This document shows positions 38,281 to 49,300 of a stretch of 64,000 nt of DNA, one piece after another. Numbering within the stretch: position 1 is the first letter of the stretch; the number at the start of each line of letters is the position of its first letter. The notes under the pieces are model-generated. The model saw only the letters and a list, made by a program, of their open reading frames with translations. It was not told the origin of the DNA and did not search any database. The position numbers were made by a program, and so were the translations under genes. This DNA comes from Hydractinia symbiolongicarpus (lineage: Eukaryota; Cnidaria; Hydrozoa; Anthoathecata; Hydractiniidae). Location of the stretch: the NCBI RefSeq assembly GCF_029227915.1, contig NC_079875.1:22127001-22191000 (forward strand), in the 5' to 3' direction.

Positions 38281-40277
38281 TTTCTCTTGTTGTATCAAGA
38301 GATCTGACGCAAGTAGTGTCGATTGGATTTAACTGAAGTGACAGTCTTCTTTCGCTGTATTTATAGTCTCCAACGAACCATATAACGTGAATAGAGCAAT
38401 TTAATGAGAACCGCAACTTCAGCAGAGATATGTTAAATGATATACCTCGACGAGGCGAGCAATTAACCTGGTAATTACCCCTGTCATATGTGGCTGTAAG
38501 AATATTTTAAAGAAATACTACATTGTGCCACATGACGACAAACACCTTTAAGATATGCATAAGAAGCAGTTGTCGAAATCTGTCTTTTCGGATATGTTCT
38601 TAGCAAGACTTTGGTGTGATGTGAATTTTCAAATTTCATCGGTAGAATTCTCGAATGTAATTGGTTGTTTTTTTTTCAGTCATTGTAATAAGAAAGTGAA
38701 AAGTAACAAGAATAATTGTGGGCGAATTATCATGCGTAATTGAAGGTACTATCTCGTGACTTTAAGTAATTACGTTTTCTCTGATTTTTTTGGAGTTGCT
38801 GAAATAGAGGTATTTTTGTGATTTTGAACCATAAAAAAGAAAGAACTATTTAGGAAATAGAAAATAGGTTAAAGACTTGGATGGATATTGAGAGATAATT
38901 TAGAAAGTTGGTTCATAGTCATATTTAAAATTTGAACAATTTTTATCAACCCATTATGATAATTCTAACAGGAGATAAAACATTATTTTACAAAATTCCC
39001 TGACCAATAAAACATTTCTGACTTTCCCTGCCCACATCGGAAATGGATAGTTTTCATCCGCTTTTCCCAAACGTAGCCCCACTCAAAAAGCATTTCCTTA
39101 CTTGATTGCGTAAAAGTTTTACTAAAAAATTTTGTTTTGAGGTTTTAACTAAATAATTTTTTTTCCTTTTCTAACCACGAGGAGAGAGACGGTTGAAGCC
39201 ATATAACCCTATCAGGTAAAATTCTTTCTCCGCGATTGTAGAGTCATAAAAACAATATAATGTCGAAACAACCATCATAAGAATCTGACCGACCTAGTCA
39301 ATCACGTAAGGCTAACCTCAATGGCAATAGAGAAGATTTATGGTGCACAACATCGTAATTTTTCATTTGTAGAGGTTTTTAAGTAACCGTAAATCTTTTT
39401 TTGAAGTTTTAGCCTGTTTATCTTCATACAGAGAACGAAGTCAACTTGTAGTTGTTTCATAAAAGTCTAAAATATTCATATCGAACAAGATAAACTAGAA
39501 AATAGGAGAAAACTTCATTTCAAAAAAGTATAAATGCACCTTTTTTAGCAAATTCGAACTACTTTATCGAGAGAATGTGAAAAATATTTTATCCCTAATG
39601 TTGCAAGTGAAATGAACATCCTGCTTTGTTTTGTTGCTATTAAATGTTATAATGGAAAAGTACTGATTTATAGATAAAAAATTTTCCTTAAAAACAGGCT
39701 TTCTGCATATTATTAAAATGTATTCTTAACGACACCACATTATAATCAAGCCAAACCCATTAACCACGCACATATTTTCACCACGGAAAATCTAATTTAG
39801 GTAGTTTCAAATGTTGTAATCGTTTTATCACGATCTCGCCTACACATCAATTCGAGATAGTGACTCTTAAATTTATGCTACTCTATGCATGAGGAAAAGA
39901 CCTTTATTTTTGAAATAAACTAATATTACTGAATTCAATTGCGCCACAATAAAACTGAGCACTGAAAAAGCATGAAGAAAAAATCAAATGGAGAAATTCT
40001 TCAAACAAATGATTTAAAGAGCATAGTAAAAGAATATATTTTTTATCTGTAAAAAAACGACGCTTCTTATAAATTTTAATTTTGTAGTAAAATAAAATTG
40101 AAATATGACTAATTAATTCGAAAGGTATTGAATCATAAATTTTCAAAGAACTTTTGGATTTTTAGCTGATCAAGGAAACAACAAAATCGAATAGTTCTGC
40201 TAATGGCTGTGCATAGATTTATCTAAAATACCCAGCGAAGTTAGTAATTCACAAACAACAGTACACGTGCATTTTTA
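38281..40277. other. 5' flank of the astacin gene, no other gene seen
   Basis: Short frames only (for example 38555-38743 plus, 39904-40146 minus), none with features. Confidence 0.4.
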
Positions 40278-40590
40278 CTCGTCCGTCGATAAGTCCCGTG
40301 GAAAAATCCAGTTAGGCAAATGAAAAATAAAGCCATCGTTAAATTTTAATGACGTCAGTAGAATTTTGTTAACTCGTAAAGTCTATTGTGAAGAGCTAGA
40401 AAATAAATAGATAATATCGTATATGATCATGTGCTTTTGACGAACGGTTAATGAAATAAATAAATTTTTGAAAGAAATTCGTATACCTTATGCGTTAAGA
40501 TCTTGAAACTTTGATCATGAACATGTACTTTTGACAAACAGAGCTATATTTACGAGATAGATTTAAAATCAACGAAAAAAAATTATATAC
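40278..40590 (-). mobile_element. Degenerate Helitron-like relic of the 4-kb family
   Basis: Contains GTCGATAAGTCCCGTGGAAAAATCCAGTTAGGC, the reverse complement of the 3' hairpin region of 3976-4728, and GACGTCAG and ATGATCATGT-type internal blocks. The terminal CTAG has been lost. Confidence 0.5.
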
Positions 40591-40609
40591 TCCTTTTCAT
40601 AAATTAAAA

Positions 40610-41849
40610 TTGTGCGCGAAAACGAGGCAAGTGTTGTGCCGTCGCTGGCTGTGTTGTGAACAAATGGCTGCTGTTGCTGCTGAAAAAAAAAGTCACTCGG
40701 TCATCAGTGTGCAGCTTATGGTTGTAACAACACTGGCCTGCTTATACGAGAAAACGGAAGAATTCCTTCTGTTATCAGTTTGTTTGTTTTTTTCCTGAAG
40801 AAGTTCATGAAAAAAACCGTGGTGTAATTTTATTAGACGCCAAGATGGAATGGTTGGCTTTAAGATCAAGGAAAGCACAAAAATTTGCGAGGTGCATTTT
40901 CCACTTTCACAATTATTAAAAACCCCTGGAGGGACAAAAAAGAAATTAATAAATGGTACCAAGCCTACACTTCATTCTTGGAATAATCTTAGAAAAGATA
41001 TTCATACTCGAAAGGCTCCAGTGGATAGAGCTTCTCCTCGTAAAAAATGCAGAATTATGACAAATGAAGATAATGAAAGTCAGGGAAGTACACAAGATGC
41101 TGATAAGACTAAAAATGATTTGCTTGAAGATGAAAACAAAAAATTAAAAGAGCAGTTATCAAAATTAGAGGAGGATTTGTTATCAAGCAAAAAAAATATT
41201 GGAAGTGTCAGCTAGCCTTAAAATGAGATTTACAGACCATGTGCTATCTTCAGACAAGTCGTGCAACCATTACACTGGGTTACCCAGTATCTCAATATTT
41301 TCTCATACATTAACCTTTTTAGATCCTGGTGTACTTGAGGAAAATGTGGTGTTATATAACAATCAAGAGGTTAAGGAAGATTCGAACAGAGGACGTAAAA
41401 GAAACTTATCTCCTGTTGAAGGTTTTTTATTAACTTTGGTTAGGTTAAAAAGAAATTTCGACATTAAACATTTGACATTTTTTGAAGTTTCAGAAGGAAC
41501 AATTACAAACAGAGTAAACAATTGGTTTAATGATATGTACATAAAATTTGGTTCAATATGTATTTGGCCAACTAGCGAAGCAGTAACTGATACCATGCCT
41601 GAATCTATGAAGAAAAAAATTCTAAATGTGCGCTGCATAATAGACTGTGTAGAATTCAAGGTGGCAGTTTCTACATCTCTAATGCTACACCAACAGATGT
41701 ATTCTGAACATAAAAGTCACACAACAAAAGTGTTAGTTGGCAAAAAAAAAAAAAAAACGTTTTTATGCTTTTTTATTGATAAACAAGCAACCAACAGTTC
41801 ATCACTTCTTTATGGAGCTTTCAGGCTTCATAATTTGCTTACCGCGTGA
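40610..41849 (+). pseudogene. Broken THAP-domain DDE transposase
   Basis: The 5' part holds a THAP-like zinc finger split by frameshifts: CAAYGCNN at about 40708, then in another frame ICEVHFPLSQLLKTPGG with KKLINGTKPTL, the conserved C-terminal half of a THAP domain. A charged coiled-coil stretch follows (DENKKLKEQLSKLEEDL), ending at 41215. A second frame from about 41205 carries a DDE_Tnp_4-type core: LLTLVRLKRNFDIKHL, WFNDMYIKFG, IIDCVEFKVAVSTSL (first catalytic Asp region) and MYSEHKSHTTKVLVG. The frame then runs into an A-tract and stops at 41849 before the later catalytic residues. Several frameshifts plus C-terminal truncation mean it is inactive. Confidence 0.75.
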
Positions 41850-42662
41850 CCCGAGCGTGTTATTTGGGAGATATATAAAATGTGGCCAAAATGATGGAGA
41901 GTTTAAACAATTGTAACATATTTAAAATACGGTATTGTGATCACCTCCTCAATAATAGTTACGCAACAAATCCTCCGTACGACACAGTTCGTCAGAGAGA
42001 AAAAGTCACACACTGGCCTCGTTTTGAGAAATGTTACGCAATAATTTAGGAAAAGGAGTATTACTCCATGCATGAGGGAAAGACCTTTATTTTTATGGGG
42101 GAGCATATTTGCTTAGTTTTGTGTTGTTGTTAAAAAAAGTTTATAATTTCAAATTTTCGCAAGGTTTGGGCGAAAGCCATAAAAATAAAAAATTTATTTC
42201 GCAAATACTTGTAAATGTGAAGTAAATTTTACTCGTGGTTAAGATGTTTTTTTTGTTATTGTTAAAATGTGATTCTATCTATTTTATCAATCTACCATAG
42301 ACATAAATATTCATAACGCTCTTAAAAACATGGTGAGTGAGGATTTGTGTGTTATGGGAAACGAACTGAATCTTCAAACATCAAAGTTTGGTTGTCATAG
42401 CAAAACTAATAAACTAATAAATAATTTATCACATCACCACCATCTGGTGTATTTTATATTAAGCTGCATTGAGTATCTATTGCAACTAATACAAAATAAC
42501 AATTAAAGTAAATTAAATAATGTAGTACAATGTGTTTTTCTCTCAATCAGTTGCCACGTTCGTTACAGCATCGCCAAGCACCACAATGTATACCTTCACA
42601 ACCAAACAACCGAACTAACAATAAGGCAAACATTAGGTCATGTTAGTTTGTTATATATGTTA
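41850..42662. other. Intergenic, no gene seen
   Basis: AT-rich. An inverted half-unit of the following minisatellite (AGTTTGTTATATATGTTACT) sits at 42644-42663. Confidence 0.45.
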
Positions 42663-42977
42663 CTTAGTAACATATATATCAAACTTAGTAACATATATAT
42701 CAAACTTAGTAACATATATATCAAACTTAGTAACATATATATCAAACTTAGTAACATATATATCAAACTTAGTAACATATATATCAAACTTAGTAACATA
42801 TATAACAAACTTAGTAACATATATAACAAACTTAGTAACATATATAACAAACTTAGTAACATATATATCAAACTTAGTAAGATATATAACAAACTTAGTA
42901 ACATATATAACAAACTTAGTAACATATATAACAAACTTAGTAACATATATAACAAACTTAGTAACATATATAACAAG
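42663..42977. repeat. 21-bp minisatellite, 15 units
   Basis: Fifteen tandem copies of CTTAGTAACATATATATCAAA or its AAC variant (ATATATAACAAA). Units 1-6 and 10 are the ATC type and the rest the AAC type; unit 11 has a G for C change. As 21 is divisible by three, three frames stay open for over 110 codons (YISNLVT, NIYIKLS, LLYMLLS), which is an artefact. Confidence 0.95.
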
Positions 42978-43323
42978 GGATCTTATTTTTGATTACTATG
43001 GCACCTCATATGATTTTTTCCATGGCACCCTAATAAATATCTGAAATGTATAACAGACATAAAGTGCAAAAAGTTGACAAAACATAGCGTCAGAAATTTT
43101 GAATGTCTGAAATGATCTGAAATAAAAGATTCTAATATGTGTTGCTTTTTTCAGCAGTATATGTCCTATGGAAGGAGGAAATAAACAGAAAAGTAAACGT
43201 ATATCTCAAATATTGTTCAGCATTATTGTCTTAGAAAGTCGTGAAGTCCAAACTGTTTGATACAAACTTCAGAATTGACAGTCCCAAAAACAAAGTAGCT
43301 GCTCAAACAAAACGGAACTATGT
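42978..43323. other. 3' flank of the PAN/CNTNAP-like gene
   Basis: No gene. No canonical minus-strand poly(A) signal was found close to the stop. Confidence 0.4.
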
Positions 43324-44487
43324 TTATGTTTCTTTACAAATTAGATGCTTAGCCTTCAGATTTAACCATTCATTTGAATATCCTGTATCACCCCCGTGAA
43401 TAGCGGTTAAGGGCAATCTCTCTTTCTCCTTGATTTCCCCTTTATCGTAATAGTAACCACTGGTAATAGAGCTATCACAGTTGCATTGATTTGATGCACT
43501 ATAGCAAGTGCCAGTTATACCACAAGAGCAATAGCTGGCTGCGTTTCCACCAGCCCAATATGGTATAATACTACCGTGTCGATCTTTAAGATAAATGTAC
43601 GGTGGGTTATAGGTATAGTACGGGTTGGCGTTGTGACAAGCCATTTCTGCATATTGAGTGCAACTCACTGATTGTTTAACCAATGATATCACTGCATCAA
43701 GACTTGTGGCGTTGTATTTCAGTATATGAGAAAAACTACCAGCAGCTTCCATTTTATCAACCCTAATGTATTCTTCATTATCATGGTGGACGTCAACGTA
43801 ATATTCGGTCCCCTCCTTTCGACAATGTACTTCGATGATTCCCATCTGACCAACTGGTTTAAGGTAAAACCAGCCGAAATCGACAGATTCTGATTGCAAA
43901 CCTTCTTTACAACTTTCATATGGAAATGCTAAACAGAAACGTATTTTTAAAAATTAAGTAAGCCGGTCAGAACTTAACATAAGTCAGCGTATTGAAGGGT
44001 GTTTTTTAGGAAGACAGGCCAAATATTCTTAATTTTAATTTCGCACACGAGAAAACAATAGAAAAAGAATAGGAACAAAAGGGTAAACATAAAATAAAAC
44101 AACCAAAAAAACAAAGTAGGGGAACGAGAAGTCACACAAACCTGATAGGCTATCATAATAATTCCAATCAGAATGGTGGACAAAATCGCTCATCTTTGTA
44201 TCCATACTATCCACTGAAAGCAAGTCACAGTTCTTCCCGTTTCTTTGGTGATTGAATGAGTAGCACGATGCATCCTTGAAGCACAAGATTCCACATTCTC
44301 TAAAATTGTCAACGATATGCTGCGCAAGCTTCGGCTTGTCTAAATATTTTCCACTAAATACTCGCCGAAATAACGCCTTTTTCTTGAAAGAGGAACGCTC
44401 CAAGCTACGCAAATTTATTGTAGTTACTTCGATATTAAAAAGTGCGTAAAGAAATGCCAGACAGAAAAAAACTCTGCTAACCTTCAT
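43324..44487 (-). CDS. Secreted PAN/apple plus CNTNAP-type fibrinogen-like protein
   Basis: Two exons, 44487-44142 and 43928-43324, joined by a GT–AG phase-1 intron (donor CAG|GTTTGTG, acceptor TTCTGTTTAG), give 951 nt (316 aa). Residues 1-22 are a signal peptide (VFFCLAFLYALFNIEV). Residues ~38-113 form a PAN/apple domain with Cys in NFRECGILCFKDASCYSFN and KNCDLL. Residues ~122-316 match the fibrinogen-like part of contactin-associated proteins: SCKEGLQ start, VHHDNEEYIRV, SFSHILKYNAT, YCSCGITGTC, CNCD, LPLTAIHGGDTG. No membrane segment, EGF or laminin-G domain follows, so it is a secreted two-domain protein; such proteins are frequent in cnidarians. It probably binds glycans or proteins outside the cell (inference). 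It lies head to head with the receptor kinase gene. Confidence 0.88.
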
Positions 44488-46029
44488 ATTTTAGCTAATT
44501 AAAAAAGAATTTAACATAGAAAATGTTCTCTACCTTATGAAAGTAACATCGTATTTTTCACATATTCAATTTCTATAATGGGAATACATTACAATAAATT
44601 GGATATTGATTTTGCTAGGTGACATAAGAAAAGTTGATTTAAGATGAAATCCAACATTTTACTCATTGGTGGACCAGAAAATCAACTTCAATGGCTGCAA
44701 TACAACCATTTTGTCAGTATTATATAGTACTTTAAATTTTTAAAATAAACATGTTTCTGTTATTTTGAAAGGACGGAAACAGCTAATTATTATTTACTCT
44801 AATTATCTTATCCTGTGGTGGAAACAGTAATGACACTCTGGTTTAAAATAAATTCATTTATCTTATGTCATAATAGTATCCAAAATCTTAAAATTGGAGA
44901 ACGTACAGAAAATAAATATTCCTACGCATTTAAAGAGTATTTATAAGAGGAAATGCTCAAAAGAAAACCTACACACCTGACAACATTAATTTCAAAACAG
45001 CCTTCAGGAGCTTTCATTCGAGTTCAGCCGTTGTTCCGAAATTAAACTTCGAGCAACCAAAACAAAGTCAGTAAAATCGGGTTATGCCGGAATTTTTATA
45101 GTAACAAAGCTACGTACAACCATTTTTAACAGAAAACAGCTATTATTATAGAGATAAGTTAGTGACCTGTGAAAAGATCCACGGGTTCGCCGCTCGTCCT
45201 TTATATACTGCATCTCGTGCATGTGACTACTACGGCACCATTGTGCGCAGATACCGACATATAACAGTAAAAATGAAGGTATTTGCTTTGGCAAAGAGTG
45301 GTAAATATTATATTTCACCTATATTTTTTCCCCAACAACAACGGGTAATCATGACAATCAATCAATAAACTTTTTAACGCCATTTTGTCCCACGGTAGCA
45401 TATATGAAATCCGCGTGACGAAACTTGCAAAAAAGACAGGTCCTTCTTTTCAGAAAGTACAGTACCAATTCGACAAGGTTTTTTTCACTACAGAATACAG
45501 CACAAGTGGAAACTCGAGTTGCCTAAAAAACTTTGGCAAAAAAAGATTTTTGGTATCAATACCGGATTGGTTTTAGGATCGGTCTAAAAAGCTTTTCGGT
45601 ATAGTGGAAACAACGCCTCAAGTATAACCCTTAATTCTTTGAAGTTATTTAATAAACGATAAAGTTTCCGATATATTTCATCCTTTTCTGCATGCAATTT
45701 TCCCACGCTTTATACCGATCATTTTTCTTTTCTTTTTTAATCTTTACAAATTTTATATATATATATATATATATAAATATAAATATAATTTTTTTTTATT
45801 CATTTACTTAAGTTTCTGAAACAAGAACCTTAAACCATAATGCATTCTATTTAGAATCTTTTTCAAAGAGAATTCAATTTAATTAGCGCTTACTATATAT
45901 TAGAACTAGAGCCAGGTGCAAAAGGAAACAGCATTTATCCTTTCGCAGTGTAAATCGCCAACAGTTGTTGAAGAATTAAAAGATAGAAGCGGGTCAAACT
46001 TACTAACTTACTTTAAAGCGTGCAATGTA
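44488..46029. other. Shared upstream region of the divergent PAN/CNTNAP and receptor genes
   Basis: Includes Helitron-like relics at about 45120-45245 (minus: a 5' end TCTCTATAATAATAGCTG abutting a decayed CACGGG hairpin 3' end), a TA microsatellite near 45756-45775, and A/T-rich promoter-like sequence. No other gene is supported. Confidence 0.45.
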
Positions 46030-46084
46030 ATGTTTTTACTAGCATTTTTGTGTGTGGTTGGTATTCTTTTTCTTCCACTAAGCG
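46030..46084 (+). other. Possible alternative leader exon of the receptor kinase
   Basis: ATG at 46030 opens 18 codons plus one base (MFLLAFLCVVGILFLPLS) ending at a strong GCG|GTAAGT donor. This is a typical signal-peptide exon in phase 1, the phase of the first exon of NIDO modules 2 to 6 and of the FN3 exons. If spliced to 49184 it would make a receptor without NIDO 1. Spliced instead to the TTTTTTTTAG acceptor near 46218 it would be a 5'UTR uORF. The main start used here is ATG 46326. Confidence 0.4.
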
Positions 46085-46325
46085 GTAAGTGTCTATTTTC
46101 GAATCGTTTTAGAATTTGTTGTGCAATTTTCAAAATTTAATTTTCTAGCGACAGCTTAGTTGACTTGGTGTAAATGCGTATTTTAAATTAAGGGCTGAGT
46201 TTAGCTTCTTTTTTTTAGTGCAACTTATAATTAATATTTCCAAGAAAAATAAAAGATAGTTTTGCTTAGGTAGTCATTTTTTGAAAACAAAAAACAACAA
46301 AGTAAATTCAAAATCTGCAGCAATA

Positions 46326-49300
46326 ATGTTAGTTTCTTATCTTTTTTTATTGTCTATATTTGTTACAACTCCTTATTGTCTCGTAGATTGTATGGAATGC
46401 ACGAACCAGCAACAGAAGTATGATTCAACTACGAAGAGTAATTTCTCCTTAATTGATGATAGAGACGTTAGAACGTCAAACCACAGAATAACTTCGCTAT
46501 GGCTTGAAGATTTTGATTCTTACTATAGAAGTCCAATATTGGACAAATGTTTCCAATACATTGATGACGGTCTTTTTGTAAGTTTTTTTTACCGTTTTTT
46601 TTGCGATCACTTTTGAAGCATACCGTTTTAACAGTACCAAAGTCATATTTCAGCCTTCTATCAAGTAATGTTACACACCGTTTGAAAGAGTTTTCATATT
46701 TCAAAGTTTATTTTCCAATATTTTAGCCTGTTTTCGGGATGAGAAATACTCATCTCTGATTGAATGACGTCATCTAAGATTTGTTTTATCTTAATTTTCC
46801 TCTAATATACAAACAAAAGCTATTTGGAATATTGAAGTTCTAAAAGTATTGCATCTGCTGGATGCTGGAAGTTTAAAAACATTCGTACTAGCAAAAATAC
46901 TAGGCAGGTGTTTTTTACCTTTTTTCACAGATTAGTTAGATATTACACATTTTTATAGAAAAAAAAAGTTTATAAGAAAATAACACTCAAGCAACCAAAA
47001 AAATGTAGAAAGTTTTAAGGAAATGTGAACAGTCTTATTTTATTGACCACAGTTCGTAATTTTCTGTTCTAATTAAAATTCAATGCTACCAATCGATGCT
47101 ACCTTGTGTTTTCTTGAACCTTCAGTTCAGCCTTAGGTTAAAAAAGTTATGTTACTTATATCACTGTTACCTTTTAAACATAAAAAACTTTGGTACCACA
47201 GTTGTTCCATCTGTTAAATGAAGTATATATACATTGCAGACACACTCTGAAAATTTGAAGTCAAAAGCTTTATACAATCTCAAATATTCATGTTACAAAT
47301 TTTCGAATTTAGTTAAAAACACAATCGTTAAAAAATCACAAAACAAAAATAAGTTTTATATGTATTACATATATTTTTATATTACTATTCATACGAGCTA
47401 TGTGTGAATCGTCTATCTGTTCTGCCTTAATTTGGGAAATTGCACCTTTTAAACCAAAATGACTCAAAACTTGCAGCAATCCTTTTTTACCAACATTGTA
47501 ATAAATGACAGCAGAGTGAACACCCATTTCAATGGTTTCCCAACCAACAAAAGTGACTTTTTGTATCCTAGACCATATAATACTGTTCAGCGCCCGTTAG
47601 CATTTTGGGGTTTTCCATGCATGCATTTCTGTAATAATTCATCAGATTAGGTCTTTGAATATTGGTTGGAGTAAGTTTTTGATAAATACAGGTATGGTGT
47701 TGGAAATTTTGTACCTTCTTAACCAGTACTTACACCAGCTGCTATTATCACGGGGACAGAACTGGTGACATGTCGTGAAATTTTTAAAATCTGTAAAATA
47801 AAAAAGTGTGCGCAAACGTATTTCAAGGCGTTCCGGAATATGTTTACCACATTCCAGTTTAATTGGTATAATGCCATGCTCCTCATAGGGATTTGACTTG
47901 ACCATATCATGAAGTACCTCTATCCCCTAAATATTCCTTGTAAATTAAATGATAATCGAACGATTAAATATGTTAATAGCACCACTCATTTGCGCCTGAT
48001 GATTTATCATGATTTATCTGATAGTTTCTTTCAAGCTTCAAAATTTCTTCTCAGATGTGTCTTTTATATTCTCCTACATTTTTATATTCTCCCACATTTT
48101 TATATTCTCCCACATTTTTATATTCTCCCACATTTTTATATTCTCCCACATTTTTATATTCTCCCACATTTTTATATTCTCCCACATTTTTATATTCTCC
48201 CACATTTTTTTATTCTCCCACATTTTTATATTCTCCCACATTTTTATATTCTCCCACATTTTTATATTCTCCCACATTTTTATATTCTCCCACATTTTTA
48301 TATTCTCCCACATTTTTATATTCTCCCACATTTTTATATTCTCCCACATTTTTATATTCTCCCACAATTTTATATTCTCCCACATTTTACATCCAAAGCA
48401 TTTCTTGATTTCACTTCAATGTCTATACATTTGTTTCTAGAGATAGATTTTACTACCCAATGTAACGAGGAATGTCCTCATAAGCCATCAAATGAAACAC
48501 GCGTACAAGATTTGTCATTGACAAAATCAATTTATAATTTTTAGTGTTCTGAAGTACTTTTAACGATATTTAGATGGGAATTCTTGGTTATTCAAATCAC
48601 GAAGTAAACAAACTAACATATGTATTTTATCTGACCATACATGATATCGAATATACCAAAGCATGTAACTTTACAAATGCAATCAATACAAGTGCGTACG
48701 CCCAAGAACTTTCAGATGATAAATTCACGGCTGATGAAACAGTTATCCTCACATACAATATAACTCAAGATACATTTACAGTTGATGAATTCCAACTTAT
48801 ATTTGTTTCAAATGAGAGCATCACATACGTTATATCAACAGCATGTAATGCTGGACACAATAAAAAAACTGGATTTCGTTCATTTTTACTGGCCGTTGGT
48901 TACTACAAATATTGTCCCTTTGATATCACATGCAGTAATCAACTAAAGATTGTCGAGATAGAACATAAACTTTGCACGAGGAGACCAGGTAATACTCATT
49001 TGTCAAGGTGTGCTTGGACACAATGAAAGACCTATTCAAAATTTTTAGTCTAACGATACAAAATTCTAAAAGGTTCTTACCGCGCACATTTCGTAACTAT
49101 GACTTGTGGCTAATCCATTTTATTATAATCCATTTTATTTTATTATAAAATACAATAACTTTCAATAAATAATTCTGTTCTAGTTACCTACACATTCTGG
49201 GGAAGTACCAATTATAAAGAGGGCAGCAAAATAATGCTACCAAAACCTTTTTTGTTTTTCTCAAGTTACACAGACCACATCATGGTAAGTCTTAACTTTT

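Noticed and set aside
42638-43044. Three overlapping frames of 112-134 codons on both strands
   Set aside because: Produced by the 21-bp minisatellite, whose unit is a multiple of three.
47642-47905. Minus-strand 88-codon frame as a gene antisense to the receptor
   Set aside because: No recognisable domain, and it overlaps a plus-strand NIDO-like fossil. Left undecided but not annotated as a gene.
47909-48544. Plus and minus frames of 103-211 codons
   Set aside because: Mainly the 18-bp minisatellite. Only the [14 protein letters not shown] end may be a NIDO fossil.
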